Below, one piece after another: positions 1-9,624 of a stretch of DNA of 12,513 nt. The stretch is from an uncultured Mucispirillum sp. GTDB taxonomy: Bacteria; Chrysiogenota; Deferribacteres; Deferribacterales; Mucispirillaceae. The DNA is taken from contig CAMWVK010000017.1 in assembly GCA_947177675.1 (NCBI GenBank), forward strand, positions 1-12,513, written 5' to 3'. Made by a program: the position numbers and the translations under genes. Position 1 is the stretch's first letter. Each line of letters starts with the position of its first letter. The notes below the pieces were generated by a model, which saw only the letters and a list, made by a program, of their open reading frames with translations, did no database searches and was not told the origin of the DNA.

Positions 1-122
1 ATTCAATATAATTACAATATAAACAAGATTCTTAGGCAATACTTCGGAATAAACAATAAGTTCAAATCATATATTTTACTGCATATATAATTATACTCTG
101 TAATACAAACTGCAAACTTATT
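1..122. other. AT-rich region past the operon terminator, no gene seen
   Basis: This stretch follows the rpoC terminator and is strongly AT-rich. I see no open frame with a ribosome binding site and no RNA gene. A TATAAT match on the minus strand (90-95) has no convincing -35 partner, so I do not call a promoter. The next gene downstream lies outside the window. Confidence 0.6.
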
Positions 123-153
123 AAAACATTAAAGGGGAGCATTTTTGCTCCCC
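123..153 (-). terminator. Rho-independent terminator after rpoC
   Basis: On the minus strand an 8-bp perfect stem, GGGGAGCA with TGCTCCCC (positions 146-153 and 134-141), closes a four-base AAAA loop. It is followed by an interrupted T-rich tract (TTTAATGTTTT, 133-123). It sits about 20 nt past the rpoC stop. The other strand lacks a T tract after the stem, so it should work mainly in the rpoC direction. The U tract is imperfect, so termination may be partial. It marks the end of the operon. Confidence 0.82.
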
Positions 154-172
154 CAATATAAAGTTTATTATA

Positions 173-3100
173 TTAATTTTCCTGACTGATAAATTTATAT
201 TTACCGTCAATAATGTGTTTAGAGCCTGTACCCGCAGGTATAAGTTTACCCATGATAACATTTTCTTTTAAGCCGCGAAGTTTATCTGTTTTGCCAGAAC
301 ATGCTGCATCTGTAAGAACTCTTGTTGTTTCCTGAAATGATGCCGCAGAAATAAAGCTTTCTGTATTAAGTGCAGCTTTTGTAATACCTTGAAGTATAGG
401 TCTGCCTTTTGGCGGTTCTTTTCCTTCAGATAAAAGCTCCTGCTGAACTTTTTTAAATTCACTTTTATATACTTCTTCGTTTGGCATAAAATCAGAATCA
501 CCAGCATCTTCAATAATAACTTTTTTAAGCATTTGGCGAACAATTACTTCTATGTGTTTATCGTTAATACTAACCCCTGATTTTCTATACACTATCTGTA
601 TTTCATCAACTAAGTATTTAGCCAGTGCTTCTTCACCTAATACAGCTAGTATATCGTGCGGATTAATGTTACCATCAATTAATGCTTCACCAGCACGAAT
701 AAAGTCGCCCTCATGAGCATTAATATAACGCATAGTATTTATACTGTAGACTTTTTTATCCCCAGTATTTTCGTTTTCAATAGTAAGTTTTTTCATACCG
801 CGAACAGCATTTTCAATTTTAACTATACCGTCAATTTCTGCAATAATTGCAGGGTCTTTTGGTTTCCTTGCTTCAAAAAGCTCAGCAACACGCGGAAGAC
901 CGACAGTAATATCTTTAGTTTTTTGTGCTTCTCGTGGTATTTTCGCAATAATATCACCAGGATATACTTCATCACCTTCATTATAAGAAATAATAGTTCC
1001 AGGTGTTAACTCATAACGATAAACTGTTTTGTTATCCGCATCTTTAATAGAGATACGAGGTCTGCGTTTTTCTTTAGAGTTAGCAACAACAACTTTTTGA
1101 GAAATATTTGTTGTCTGGTCTACTTCTTCTTTTAATGTTTCACCTTCTACTAAATCTCCATAAGCAACTGTTCCAGCAAACTCTGTCATAATAACAGATA
1201 CATGTGGGTCCCAGTCAAATAAGAGCTGACCTTTTGTAACAGTGTCTTCTTCTTCTACACGAATAACACTGCCATATCCTGGAGTATATTTTTCTAATAC
1301 ACGACCTATTGAATCTTTAATCATAACAGAGCCGTTTCTGTTTAGAACAACGATTTCATTTTTCCTGTTACGGAGAGTTTTCATACCCTCAAATGCAACA
1401 GTGCCGCCCATTCTTGAGCTCATAGATGATTCTATACCACCAGCTGAGGCAATTCCACCAATGTGGAATGTTCTCATTGTAAGCTGTGTTCCAGGTTCAC
1501 CAATAGACTGAGCTGCAATAGTTCCTGCTGCTTCGCCTATCTCTATCATACGACGAGTTGCTAAATCTAAACCATAGCATTTTCTGCATATACCAAATTC
1601 ACTGTCGCATGTTAATGCAGAACGAACCATTACTTTATCAATACCAGCTTTTTCTATTTTTTCAATAACTTCTTCATCTATAAAAGTATCTGCTTCTACT
1701 ATTAATTCATCAGTTAATGAATCAAATAAATCTTCTAATGTGTATCTGCCATATATTCTTTCTCCAAGTGTTTCAACAACTGATGCACCTTGAAATAATG
1801 GACCCACTTCAATACCTTTAATAGTGCCGCAGTCTTCTTCATAAATAATTAAATCCTGAGCAACATCAACAAGACGACGAGTGAGATAACCAGAGTTTGC
1901 TGTTTTTAATGCAGTATCAGCAAGACCTTTACGAGCACCGTGAGTTGAAATAAAATACTGGCTCATTGTTAATCCTTCGCGGAAGTTAGAGTCAATAGGT
2001 GTTTCAATAATCTCACCAGATGGTTTAGCCATCAGACCACGCATGCCTGCAAGCTGAGCAATCTGTGCTTTAGAACCCCTTGCACCAGAGTCACTCATAA
2101 CATAAAGAGTATTGTAGTATTTTTCTCTTTTATTTTCTTTAGAAGCATCGCCGCCTAAATTTTCAATTGTTTTAATAAGCTTATCAGTAATTTTTTCGTT
2201 AGTTTTTGACCAGACATCAATTATCTGGTTATAACGCTCACCTTTAGAAAGGGCAGCTTCTTCTCTATAATGTCTTTCAATTTCCTGAACTTTGCCATAA
2301 GCTTCTGCAATAAGCTCACTTTTCTCTTTAGGGATAATCATATCATCTATACAGATTGAGTATCCTGCAATAGTAGAATATTTAAAGCCTAAGTCTTTTA
2401 AGTTATCAAGAAATGTTACACTATACCAGTTGCCTAATTTTTTATAAATATAGTCAACAAGCTTTCCTAACTCTTTTTTACCTAAAACTTTGTTTACCTG
2501 CTCAAAATCAATACCTTCAGGAACAATACCATAAAGAATTACACGACCTGCAGATGTATCATACATTTTGCCATCAATTCTTACTTTAATTTCTGCCTGC
2601 AGACTTAATTTACCATGGTCAATAGCAATAATAACTTCTTCTGGAGAAGAATATACTTTGCCACAGCCAAGAGCATTTTTTAACGAACAAGTTAAATAGT
2701 AAATCCCTAAAACCATATCCTGTGTAGGAATAGCAAGGGGCTGACCGTTAGCAGGTGATAAAATATTGTAAGCAGAAAGCATAAGTGTTCTTGCTTCAAG
2801 CTGTGCCTGAAATGATAATGGCACATGAACTGCCATTTGGTCACCGTCAAAGTCAGCATTAAATGCAGTACATACAAGTGGGTGAAGCTGTATAGCTTTA
2901 CCTTCAATTAACTGTGGCTCAAATGCCTGAATACCAAGCCTGTGCAGTGTAGGGGCACGGTTTAATAATACAGGGTGTTCTTTGATTACTTCTTCTAATA
3001 CATCCCATACTTCCTGTCTGCGTTCTTCTACCATTCTTTTTGCCTGCTTTACTGTAGAAGCAATGCCTCTTTCTTTTTCAAGTTTATAATATAGAAATGG

Positions 3101-4228
3101 TTTAAATAATTCTAATGCCATTAATTTAGGCAGACCACACTGGTGCATTTTTAAATGCGGACCAGCAACAATAACTGAACGACCTGAATAGTCAACCCTT
3201 TTACCTAAAAGGTTTTGACGGAAACGACCATTTTTACCTTTAATCATATCAGATAATGATTTTAATGGGCGTTTGTTGCTTGAACGGATTATTCTGCCTC
3301 TTCTACCATTATCAAAAAGAGCATCTACTGCTTCCTGAAGCATTCTTTTTTCGTTACGGATAATAATTTCAGGTGCATTTAACTCCATAAGTTTTTTAAG
3401 ACGGTTGTTTCTGTTTATAACGCGTCTGTATAAGTCGTTTAAGTCACTTGTAGCAAATCTGCCACCGTCAAGTGGAACAAGTGGGCGTAATTCTGGTGGT
3501 ATAACAGGAATAACATCAAGCACCATCCATTCTGGGCGGTTGTTTGATTTTCTAAATGCTTCCACAACTCTTAATCTTTTAGCAAGTTTTAAGCGTTTCT
3601 GCATACTGTTAGTTTCTCTTAATTCACTTTTTAGTTCAATTAAAAGCAAATCAAGGTCTACTTTTTTCAGTAAATCTTTTATACCTTCTGCACCGATTTT
3701 AGCTGCAAATCCATTTGCACCAAAATCTTCAACAGCTTTTCTATACTGCTCATCTGTTAAAATTTGCCTTTCTTTTAAATTAGACGATTTTGGGTCAGTA
3801 ACAATGTATGACTCAAAATAAACTACTCTTTCAATATCTTTAATAGATAAATCAAGAATAGAGCCTATGCGGGATGGAGTGCCTTTAAAAAACCAAATAT
3901 GACATACAGGTGATGCTAAATCAATATGCCCCATACGAACACGGCGGACATTTGACTGAATAACTTCAACACCACATTTTTCACAGACAATACCTCTATG
4001 TTTCATGCGTTTATATTTACCGCACAAACATTCCCAGTCTTTTACAGGACCAAATATTTTAGCACAGAAAAGACCATCTCTTTCAGGTTTGAAAGTTCTG
4101 TAGTTGATTGTTTCAGGTTTAGTTACTTCCCCTGATGACCAGCTTAATATTTTATCAGGAGATGCAATCTTTATGCGTATAGCATCAAAAAACACTGAAC
4201 TTTTATTCTCTCTAATACTTTTTTTCAT
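173..4228 (-). CDS. rpoC: DNA-directed RNA polymerase subunit beta-prime (RpoC)
   Basis: This is the 1351-residue catalytic subunit of RNA polymerase, which forms the active centre, clamp and DNA channel with RpoB. The N-terminal zinc finger has C67, C69, C82 and C85. The metal-binding NADFDGD motif is at 457-463, with D459, D461 and D463 holding the catalytic Mg2+. The bridge helix is near 768-792. The second zinc site is C800, C874, C881 and C884. The trigger loop begins at MRTFHIGG (918-925). It is interrupted by a long beta-rich insertion up to about residue 1105, resembling the SI3 insertion of Gram-negative beta-prime, before the conserved [12 protein letters not shown]. Length is close to the E. 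coli protein (1407). The ATG start gives the expected N terminus. Its best Shine-Dalgarno match (GAGGT, 4241-4245) is 12 nt away, longer than usual. It is last in the operon, 88 nt after rpoB. Confidence 0.99.
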   Translation of the reverse strand: MKKSIRENKSSVFFDAIRIKIASPDKILSWSSGEVTKPETINYRTFKPERDGLFCAKIFGPVKDWECLCGKYKRMKHRGIVCEKCGVEVIQSNVRRVRMGHIDLASPVCHIWFFKGTPSRIGSILDLSIKDIERVVYFESYIVTDPKSSNLKERQILTDEQYRKAVEDFGANGFAAKIGAEGIKDLLKKVDLDLLLIELKSELRETNSMQKRLKLAKRLRVVEAFRKSNNRPEWMVLDVIPVIPPELRPLVPLDGGRFATSDLNDLYRRVINRNNRLKKLMELNAPEIIIRNEKRMLQEAVDALFDNGRRGRIIRSSNKRPLKSLSDMIKGKNGRFRQNLLGKRVDYSGRSVIVAGPHLKMHQCGLPKLMALELFKPFLYYKLEKERGIASTVKQAKRMVEERRQEVWDVLEEVIKEHPVLLNRAPTLHRLGIQAFEPQLIEGKAIQLHPLVCTAFNADFDGDQMAVHVPLSFQAQLEARTLMLSAYNILSPANGQPLAIPTQDMVLGIYYLTCSLKNALGCGKVYSSPEEVIIAIDHGKLSLQAEIKVRIDGKMYDTSAGRVILYGIVPEGIDFEQVNKVLGKKELGKLVDYIYKKLGNWYSVTFLDNLKDLGFKYSTIAGYSICIDDMIIPKEKSELIAEAYGKVQEIERHYREEAALSKGERYNQIIDVWSKTNEKITDKLIKTIENLGGDASKENKREKYYNTLYVMSDSGARGSKAQIAQLAGMRGLMAKPSGEIIETPIDSNFREGLTMSQYFISTHGARKGLADTALKTANSGYLTRRLVDVAQDLIIYEEDCGTIKGIEVGPLFQGASVVETLGERIYGRYTLEDLFDSLTDELIVEADTFIDEEVIEKIEKAGIDKVMVRSALTCDSEFGICRKCYGLDLATRRMIEIGEAAGTIAAQSIGEPGTQLTMRTFHIGGIASAGGIESSMSSRMGGTVAFEGMKTLRNRKNEIVVLNRNGSVMIKDSIGRVLEKYTPGYGSVIRVEEEDTVTKGQLLFDWDPHVSVIMTEFAGTVAYGDLVEGETLKEEVDQTTNISQKVVVANSKEKRRPRISIKDADNKTVYRYELTPGTIISYNEGDEVYPGDIIAKIPREAQKTKDITVGLPRVAELFEARKPKDPAIIAEIDGIVKIENAVRGMKKLTIENENTGDKKVYSINTMRYINAHEGDFIRAGEALIDGNINPHDILAVLGEEALAKYLVDEIQIVYRKSGVSINDKHIEVIVRQMLKKVIIEDAGDSDFMPNEEVYKSEFKKVQQELLSEGKEPPKGRPILQGITKAALNTESFISAASFQETTRVLTDAACSGKTDKLRGLKENVIMGKLIPAGTGSKHIIDGKYKFISQEN

Positions 4229-4240
4229 AATATTAAATTT

Positions 4241-4245
4241 ACCTC
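4241..4245 (-). promoter_or_regulatory. Distant Shine-Dalgarno of rpoC
   Basis: GAGGT on the minus strand is the only good anti-16S match before the rpoC ATG, but 12 nt separate them, against a usual 5-9. The intervening bases are all A/T except the start itself. No other ATG, GTG or TTG in frame lies closer to it. Confidence 0.5.
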
Positions 4246-4316
4246 ATTAACGACAACTTTATTAGCATTTGCCAAAACTCGCTGCACAGCATACCACTTT
4301 TGCAGGATATTCTAAT

Positions 4317-7300
4317 CTATTCACCTTTGTCATCAAAAGGTTCATCATCGTCATCATCATCAGCATCTAAATCAAGACTGATGTTTCTAACAACATCATC
4401 GCTGCTAGGGATATCTTCATCTCTAATACCAGCACTTATATTGTTAAGCTGTTCGTTTGTAATAAGCTCATCGCCTGTAAGCAGCTCAATATCAAGCACA
4501 AGACCTTGCAGCTCCTTAATAAGAACATTAAAGGACTCTGGCATATTTGGAGTAAAGCTAAAGTTACCATTTACAATAGATTCATATACTGCTGTTCTTC
4601 CTTCCACATCATCTGATTTAACAGTCAGCATTTCCTGTAATATATTTGCAGCACCATAAGCCTCTAATGCCCAAACCTCCATCTCTCCAAGTCTTTGACC
4701 ACCAAATTGTGCTTTCCCACCAAGCGGCTGCTGAGTCACAAGAGAATATGGACCAGTAGAGCGAGCATGTATTTTTGTATCTACTAAGTGGTGCAGTTTT
4801 AACATATACATTACGCCGACAGTAACTTCCTGATCAAATCTTTCACCAGTTCTTCCATCATATAAAATTGTCTGACCGTCGCTTTGGAAACCTGCTTCTG
4901 TAAGCATTTTTTTAATATCTGCTTCTTTTGCACCATTAAAAACTTCTGTTGCAACATGTTTACCAAGCTTTTTAGCAGCCCAGCCTAAATGTGTTTCAAG
5001 AATCTGTCCAATATTCATACGAGAAGGCACAGAAAGTGGGTTTAATACTATTTCCACTGGTGTGCCGTCTGGTAAGTATGGCATATCTTCTTCTGGTAAT
5101 ATACGAGAAACAATACCTTTGTTACCATGGCGGCCTGCCATTTTATCACCAACAGATAAGCGTCTGCGGATTGCAACATATACTCTAACTGATTTTAATA
5201 CACCAGCAGATAATTCATCGCCTTTTTCTATTTTTCTGCGTTTATCTTGAAATTTTTCTTCAGCATCTTTTTTGCCTTGTGTGCATACAGCATCAGCTTT
5301 AGCATATTCAGCATCAAATTCTACTTTGCCTTCAATATCAAATTTTGCCATTTCCCTTGCAGTTATTGAAGCAAGGTTTTCTTCAGTTAATACTGTTCCA
5401 GCTGTTAAGCCTGCACAGTCTGATTTTAATGTTTTGCCAATAAGCAGAGATATAATCCTGTCTTTTCTCGCATTTTCAATAGCAGAAACTTCTCTTGTAT
5501 ATGCAGCAGCAATATGCCCTGCTTCACGCTGTTCTATTAACTCAGTTCTGTGGTCTTTGTTAATATCACGGCGAGTCATAACCTGAACATCTAAGATTGT
5601 TCCTGATATGCCAGGCGGCACTCTTAATGATGCATCTTTAACATCACCTGCTTTTTCACCAAAAATTGCACGGAGAAGTTTTTCTTCAGGTGTTGCCTGA
5701 GTTTCACCTTTTGGTGTTACTTTACCAACAAGAATATCTCCTTCTGATACTTTAGCACCAATTCTGATTATACCACTCTCATCTAAGTTTCTTAAAGCTT
5801 CTTCAGAAACATTTGGTATATCTCTAGTGATTTCTTCTGCACCAAGTTTTGTATCTCTTGCATCTATTTCAAATACTTCTATATGTATAGAAGTGAAAGC
5901 ATCTTCTTTAACAAGTTTTTCTGAAACTAAAATAGAGTCCTCATAATTGTAGCCCATCCATGGCATAAATGCTACAACTATGTTTCTGCCAAGAGCCAGT
6001 TCTCCTCTGTCTGTAGATGCACCGTCTGCCAGTGTATCCCCTTTTTTAACTTTCTGACCAAGAACAACACCAGCATTATAGTTAATGCAGGTATCCTGAT
6101 TAGAACGGCGGTATTTAACTAAATCATGAACATCTATACCAAAGGATCCATCTTCATTTACATAGCGGATAATAATTGTATCTGCATCTACATAATCAAC
6201 TATACCATCATGAAGTGATATTAATGCAGAGCCTGAATCTACAGCAACTTTTCTTTCTAAACCTGTTCCAACAATTGGAGCATCAGTTCTGATTAATGGC
6301 ACTGCTTGACGCTGCATGTTTGAACCCATTAATGCACGGTTAGCATCATCATGCTCTAAAAAAGGAATAAGAGCTGTTGATACTGAAACAATCTGCATTG
6401 GAGCAACATCCATCAACTGCACCTGTTCTTTTGGTGCATTTAAGTTTTCACCAGCATAACGACATGCTATATCATCTGTTAAAAAGCAGCCGTTTTCATC
6501 AAGTGGCGAGTTAGCCTGTGCAATGTAATAATCTTCTTCCTGCAGTGCATACATATATACAACTTCATCTGTTACTCTGCCATTTTCAACTTTTCTATAT
6601 GGTGTTTCAATAAAACCAAATTCATTGATTTTAGCATAAGTAGTAAGAGAAGTAATAAGACCAATGTTTGGACCTTCTGGTGTTTCAATAGGGCATATTC
6701 TGCCATAGTGAGAAGTGTGAACATCACGCACCTCAAAACCAGCTCTGTCTCTGTTCAAACCGCCAGGACCTAATGCAGAAAGACGGCGTTTATGTGTAAT
6801 CTCAGATAATGGATTATTTTGGTCCATAAATTGAGAAAGCTGATAACTGCCAAAAAACTCTTTAATTGATGCAGAAAGAGGTTTTGCATTTAATAAGTCC
6901 TGTGGAGTAGAGTCTTCTAAATCCTGAATACTCATACGCTCTTTAACAGTTTTTTCCATTCTTGCAAGACCTATTCGTATATGGTTTTGCAGCTGTTCGC
7001 CTGCTGCTCTTACACGCCTGTGGCCTAAATGGTCAATATCATCTATATGTTCAACACCAAGACGGATATTATTAAGCACTCTTACAGTTTCAACAATATC
7101 TTCTTTTGAAAGAGTTATTTTATCCAGTGGAACAGTTTCTTCTGAAATTTTAAGCCTTTTATTGATTTTTAAGCGACCAACACGAGATAAATCATAGCGT
7201 TTAGGGTTAAAGAAAAGGTTATGAAACTGTGTAGCTGCGGTATCATCTGTTGCAGGCTCACCTGGACGAAGTTTTTTGTAAATTTCTATTAAAGCTTCTT

Positions 7301-8399
7301 CTTTAGTTTTGATTCTATCAATAGCCATAATATCTCTAATAGCTGCATCAGAAGTTTGTCTATTGATAAATAATATAGAAAATTCTTTTACAGAAAGCCC
7401 TGTAATCTGTTCTAAAAGTTCTTCTGTTACTGCTGTATTAGATTCTGCAATCACTTCACCATTAGCAGTATCTATAATATCTTCTGCTAAATATGTATCT
7501 ATCAAATCTTTTGGGTCAATTTCATATTTTGTAAGACCTGATTTAATAACTTTTTTAAAAGCACCTTTTGTGATAGATACATTTGGTTTAACAATGTATT
7601 CATCAGTTGCAGGGTCTTTAATACCTAAAGTAAGTTTATGGTCAGTAATTACATGGTCTTTATTAAACTCTCTAATAAATCTGCCATCTTCAATAGTTAT
7701 TTTATCTTTTTGGTAATATGTATCTAATATATCCTGATTAGTTAAGCCTAAAGCTTTTAACAAAACTGTTACAGGGATTTTTTTCTTTTTATCAATTCGT
7801 ACATACATTACATTCTTAGAATCAAATTCAAAATCAAGCCAAGAACCTCTGTATGGGATTATACGAGCACTATATAAGTGTTTTTCAGAAACACTTATAC
7901 CAGCAGTTAAGTCTTCAAAAAAGATACCAGGAGACCTGTGCAGCTGGCTGACAATTACTCTTTCAACACCATTGATTACAAAAGTGCCTCTATCAGTCAT
8001 AAGTGGAATATCGCAAAGATATACATCACTTTCAGTTGCTGATAAAGTAATTCTTTCACCTGTTTCTTCATTGACATCATGAGTAGAAAGGCGAACTTTT
8101 ACTTTTAATGGTGCAGCATAGTTTGTATTTCTATCAATAGACTCCCGTGGAGTATATTTAGCTTTCTCAATAGTATAGCTGACATATTCAAGCACAGAAG
8201 TATCGTTAAAATCTGTTATAGGAAATATTTCACGGAAAACTTCTTCAAGGCCTTGAAACTTGCGTTTATCAACAGGTGTATCCTGTTGAAGAAATTCAGC
8301 ATAAGATTGTTTTTGAACCTCTATAAGGTCTGGTATATCAATTACTTTCTTAATCTTGGAAAAATTGATACGCTCTATTGGTTTTTTTGTATTAAGCAT
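4317..8399 (-). CDS. rpoB: DNA-directed RNA polymerase subunit beta (RpoB)
   Basis: This is the 1360-residue beta subunit, partner of RpoC in the catalytic core. The rifampicin-binding segment is at about 517-543 ([15 protein letters not shown]...). D526, H536 and S541 correspond to E. coli D516, H526 and S531 and are wild-type, so it should be rifampicin-sensitive at these sites; Y519 replaces E. coli S509. The active-site lysines K1086 and K1094 lie in [12 protein letters not shown] lineage-specific charged insertion follows the flap (roughly 1000-1070). The C terminus carries a very acidic tail with six consecutive Asp. I chose the ATG at 8399 ([13 protein letters not shown]). It has GGTGAG (8406-8411) at a suitable distance and gives the family N terminus. 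A TTG start 13 codons upstream (8438) lacks a ribosome binding site. E. coli RpoB is 1342 residues. Confidence 0.98.
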   Translation of the reverse strand: MLNTKKPIERINFSKIKKVIDIPDLIEVQKQSYAEFLQQDTPVDKRKFQGLEEVFREIFPITDFNDTSVLEYVSYTIEKAKYTPRESIDRNTNYAAPLKVKVRLSTHDVNEETGERITLSATESDVYLCDIPLMTDRGTFVINGVERVIVSQLHRSPGIFFEDLTAGISVSEKHLYSARIIPYRGSWLDFEFDSKNVMYVRIDKKKKIPVTVLLKALGLTNQDILDTYYQKDKITIEDGRFIREFNKDHVITDHKLTLGIKDPATDEYIVKPNVSITKGAFKKVIKSGLTKYEIDPKDLIDTYLAEDIIDTANGEVIAESNTAVTEELLEQITGLSVKEFSILFINRQTSDAAIRDIMAIDRIKTKEEALIEIYKKLRPGEPATDDTAATQFHNLFFNPKRYDLSRVGRLKINKRLKISEETVPLDKITLSKEDIVETVRVLNNIRLGVEHIDDIDHLGHRRVRAAGEQLQNHIRIGLARMEKTVKERMSIQDLEDSTPQDLLNAKPLSASIKEFFGSYQLSQFMDQNNPLSEITHKRRLSALGPGGLNRDRAGFEVRDVHTSHYGRICPIETPEGPNIGLITSLTTYAKINEFGFIETPYRKVENGRVTDEVVYMYALQEEDYYIAQANSPLDENGCFLTDDIACRYAGENLNAPKEQVQLMDVAPMQIVSVSTALIPFLEHDDANRALMGSNMQRQAVPLIRTDAPIVGTGLERKVAVDSGSALISLHDGIVDYVDADTIIIRYVNEDGSFGIDVHDLVKYRRSNQDTCINYNAGVVLGQKVKKGDTLADGASTDRGELALGRNIVVAFMPWMGYNYEDSILVSEKLVKEDAFTSIHIEVFEIDARDTKLGAEEITRDIPNVSEEALRNLDESGIIRIGAKVSEGDILVGKVTPKGETQATPEEKLLRAIFGEKAGDVKDASLRVPPGISGTILDVQVMTRRDINKDHRTELIEQREAGHIAAAYTREVSAIENARKDRIISLLIGKTLKSDCAGLTAGTVLTEENLASITAREMAKFDIEGKVEFDAEYAKADAVCTQGKKDAEEKFQDKRRKIEKGDELSAGVLKSVRVYVAIRRRLSVGDKMAGRHGNKGIVSRILPEEDMPYLPDGTPVEIVLNPLSVPSRMNIGQILETHLGWAAKKLGKHVATEVFNGAKEADIKKMLTEAGFQSDGQTILYDGRTGERFDQEVTVGVMYMLKLHHLVDTKIHARSTGPYSLVTQQPLGGKAQFGGQRLGEMEVWALEAYGAANILQEMLTVKSDDVEGRTAVYESIVNGNFSFTPNMPESFNVLIKELQGLVLDIELLTGDELITNEQLNNISAGIRDEDIPSSDDVVRNISLDLDADDDDDDEPFDDKGE
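4342..4366 (-). repeat. GAT trinucleotide repeat coding the poly-Asp tail of RpoB
   Basis: Near the 3' end of rpoB the minus strand reads as a run of GAT/GAC codons broken by one GCT. It encodes D-A-D-D-D-D-D-D just before the stop. This is a near-perfect triplet microsatellite in frame, so slippage would add or remove Asp residues without a frameshift. Confidence 0.7.
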
Positions 8400-8441
8400 C
8401 CTTTTCTCACCACCGCTGGTTCGTGATTTTTTGAGCAAAAC

Positions 8442-8470
8442 AGGGGGAAGCCCATACAGAGCGACCCCCT
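8442..8470 (-). promoter_or_regulatory. GC-rich hairpin before rpoB, possible attenuator
   Basis: On the minus strand AGGGGG (8470-8465) can pair with CCCCCT (8447-8442) across a 17-nt loop, followed by GTTTTG. It lies between rplL and rpoB, where enteric bacteria have an attenuator and an RNase III site that lower rpoBC expression relative to rplJL. The stem is only 6 bp and the T run is short, so a weak attenuator, a processing site or a pause site are all possible. Confidence 0.4.
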
Positions 8471-8476
8471 CTCAAT

Positions 8477-8506
8477 ATTTTAACACATAAAGTGTTTTAT
8501 TTACAA
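8477..8506 (-). promoter_or_regulatory. Possible internal promoter for rpoBC
   Basis: On the minus strand TTGTAA (8506-8501) is followed after 18 nt by TAAAAT (8482-8477), which has an extended TGn just upstream. The -10 matches the consensus at five of six bases and the -35 at four of six. Transcription would start at about 8470, 70 nt before rpoB and inside the hairpin described at 8442-8470. In AT-rich DNA such matches occur by chance, so this is tentative. Confidence 0.35.
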
Positions 8507-8529
8507 TAAGTTAGCAGTTTTAAAGCTAA

Positions 8530-8910
8530 TTATTTAACTTCAGCTGTACCGCCTGCTTCTGTAAGTTTTTTAGCGATTTCTTCAGCTTCAGCTTTAGCAA
8601 CACCTTCTTTAACTGGTTTTGGTGCTTCATCAACTAACGCTTTAGCCTCTTTTAAGCCTAAGCCAGTAATTTCACGAACTACTTTAATAACTTGCACTTT
8701 TTGAGCACCACCGCTGGTTAAAATAACATCAAATTCAGTTTTTTCAGCAGCAGCTGGAGCTGCACCACCTGCTGCTGGAGCTGCTGCTACTGCTACTGGT
8801 GCAGCTGCAGAAACACCGAATACATCTTCTAATTCTTTTACGAAGTCTGCAAGTTCAATTACAGACATATTTTTTAAAAATTCTAAAACTTGATCTTTAG
8901 TTACAGCCAT
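8530..8910 (-). CDS. rplL: 50S ribosomal protein L7/L12 (bL12)
   Basis: This 126-residue protein is the multi-copy stalk protein that recruits and stimulates translational GTPases (EF-Tu, EF-G, IF2, RF3). Residues 1-33 form the N-terminal dimerisation and L10-binding helices. Residues 34-56 are an Ala/Pro/Gly-rich flexible hinge. Residues 57-126 form the globular factor-binding domain with the hallmark [20 protein letters not shown] (71-90). Length is typical of the family. A strong GGAGG lies 6 nt before the ATG. It begins 18 nt after rplJ, so the two are translated from one transcript, and the strong ribosome binding site fits the need for several L12 copies per ribosome. Confidence 0.99.
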   Translation of the reverse strand: MAVTKDQVLEFLKNMSVIELADFVKELEDVFGVSAAAPVAVAAAPAAGGAAPAAAEKTEFDVILTSGGAQKVQVIKVVREITGLGLKEAKALVDEAPKPVKEGVAKAEAEEIAKKLTEAGGTAEVK

Positions 8911-8928
8911 TTTAAGCCTCCAATTTTA

Positions 8929-9468
8929 CTACTGTTCATTTTCTTTTTTAGTTTTTAATGCATTAAGCACCTGGACGAGACCGCGCGGAATATTCGCAAG
9001 CACGGACACGAAATTCGTAATCGGCGCGTTCATGCTGCCGAGAGCTTTCGCTAAAAGTTCTTCTCTGGATGGCAGGTCAGCAAGTTTTTCAATGCCGCTC
9101 TGGTCAAGTGCCATACCGTCAAAATAACCACCTTTAATAACGAAAAATTTAGACATTGCAGCATCTTTAGCATATTTTTTTGCTAATTTGGCAGCCGCAG
9201 CAAAGTCTTCTTTAACTACTACAAGTGCAGTGGGCTCTACAAGTGTGTAGTCAATCTCAGTAATATTATCAGCGTTTAACGCCTTTTTGAGAAGTGTGTT
9301 TTTTACAACACGGTAGTCATTACCAGCTTCTTTAAAGCTTCTGCGGATTTCATCCATTTGGTCAAAAGTAAGACCTTTGTAGTTAGTGATAATCACACCA
9401 GCAGATTCTTTTATTTCAGCTGTAATACTTTTTACAAGTTCTATTTTCTGCTCTTTACGCATTTTCAA
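8929..9468 (-). CDS. rplJ: 50S ribosomal protein L10 (uL10)
   Basis: With the TTG start this is a 179-residue protein. L10 anchors L12 dimers to the 23S rRNA stalk base next to L11, and its complex with L12 represses its own mRNA. The N-terminal RNA-binding domain shows ITNYKGLTFDQMDEIRR (27-43) and RVVKNTLLKKAL (53-64). The C-terminal helix that binds L12 dimers spans about 134-175. A GTG nine nt further upstream (9477) lies inside the Shine-Dalgarno sequence and is excluded. An ATG at 9462 (MRKEQKIE) is possible but sits 14 nt from the GAGG core, against 8 nt for the TTG. Codons for residues 140-166 are strikingly GC-rich compared with the rest of the gene. Confidence 0.96.
   Translation of the reverse strand: MKMRKEQKIELVKSITAEIKESAGVIITNYKGLTFDQMDEIRRSFKEAGNDYRVVKNTLLKKALNADNITEIDYTLVEPTALVVVKEDFAAAAKLAKKYAKDAAMSKFFVIKGGYFDGMALDQSGIEKLADLPSREELLAKALGSMNAPITNFVSVLANIPRGLVQVLNALKTKKENEQ
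8971..9050 (-). other. GC-rich codon patch inside rplJ
   Basis: In these 80 bases 46 are G or C, against 26 of 80 at 9121-9200 in the same gene. The reading frame uses GCG, CCG, ACG, CGC, CTC, GTC and TCC. These codons are scarce in the neighbouring ribosomal-protein genes, which favour GCA/GCT, CCA/CCT and ACA/ACT. The protein remains a normal L10 C-terminal region, so the change is at the nucleotide level. Confidence 0.75.
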
Positions 9469-9472
9469 GGTA

Positions 9473-9480
9473 ATCACCTC
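9473..9480 (-). promoter_or_regulatory. Strong ribosome binding site of rplJ, decides the TTG start
   Basis: GAGGTGAT on the minus strand is an eight-base perfect complement of the usual 16S 3' tail (ATCACCTC). It places the TTG at 9468 at normal distance (GAGG plus 8 nt), while the ATG at 9462 is too far and the GTG at 9477 overlaps the site. It lies just downstream of the leader structure, where repression by L10-L12 could block ribosome access. Confidence 0.75.
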
Positions 9481-9491
9481 ATAAATTACAG

Positions 9492-9571
9492 AGCCGGTTG
9501 AATATATAAAGATAAGTTTCCACAGGACTTATACTGCACACTGAAGGCAGAACCTGTTTCTTCAACCCGCT
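9492..9571 (-). promoter_or_regulatory. L10 leader: ribosomal-protein autoregulatory RNA before rplJ
   Basis: The 147-nt gap between rplA and rplJ folds on the minus strand. The outer stem is AGCGGGTTGAA with TTCAACCGGCT (9571-9561 and 9502-9492): ten pairs and one G-G mismatch. Inside it are ACAGG with CCTGT (9557-9553, 9526-9522) and CTGC with GCAG (9550-9547, 9537-9534), the latter closing a 9-nt loop, with asymmetric internal loops between the stems. Position and nested shape match the L10 leader family, which binds the L10-(L12)n complex and represses rplJL translation. I identified it by position and fold, not by a covariance search. The kink-turn details are not resolved by eye. Confidence 0.72.
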
Positions 9572-9624
9572 TTTTTTCATTGTAATAAATCAATAAATAA
9601 TTAACTAACCTTATAAAAAGTTAA

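Noticed and set aside
90..95. TATAAT on the minus strand past the terminator
   Set aside because: No -35 at 16-18 nt and the region is very AT-rich, so a chance match is likely. The gene it would serve is outside the window.
713..1009. Plus-strand open frame of 98 codons opposite rpoC
   Set aside because: It lies fully antisense to conserved rpoC codons, shows no ribosome binding site and codes for low-complexity Phe/Asn-rich sequence. It is a shadow of the real gene.
3405..3821. Plus-strand open frame of 138 codons opposite the 5' part of rpoC
   Set aside because: Antisense to the RpoC N-terminal region, Ser/Leu/Phe-rich with no recognisable domain. Its length follows from the codon bias of the opposite strand.
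6770..6851. Possible rifampicin-resistance substitution in RpoB
   Set aside because: Y519 and L540 differ from E. coli, but the main resistance positions (equivalents of Q513, D516, H526 and S531) are wild-type. The differences look like lineage variation.
7309..7716. Plus-strand open frame of 135 codons opposite rpoB
   Set aside because: Hydrophobic-looking Ser/Ile/Val-rich product that mirrors rpoB codons. No start signals or promoter seen.
8400..8438. Upstream TTG start for RpoB adding 13 residues
   Set aside because: No ribosome binding site precedes it and the extra residues are not part of the family. The ATG at 8399 has GGTGAG in place.
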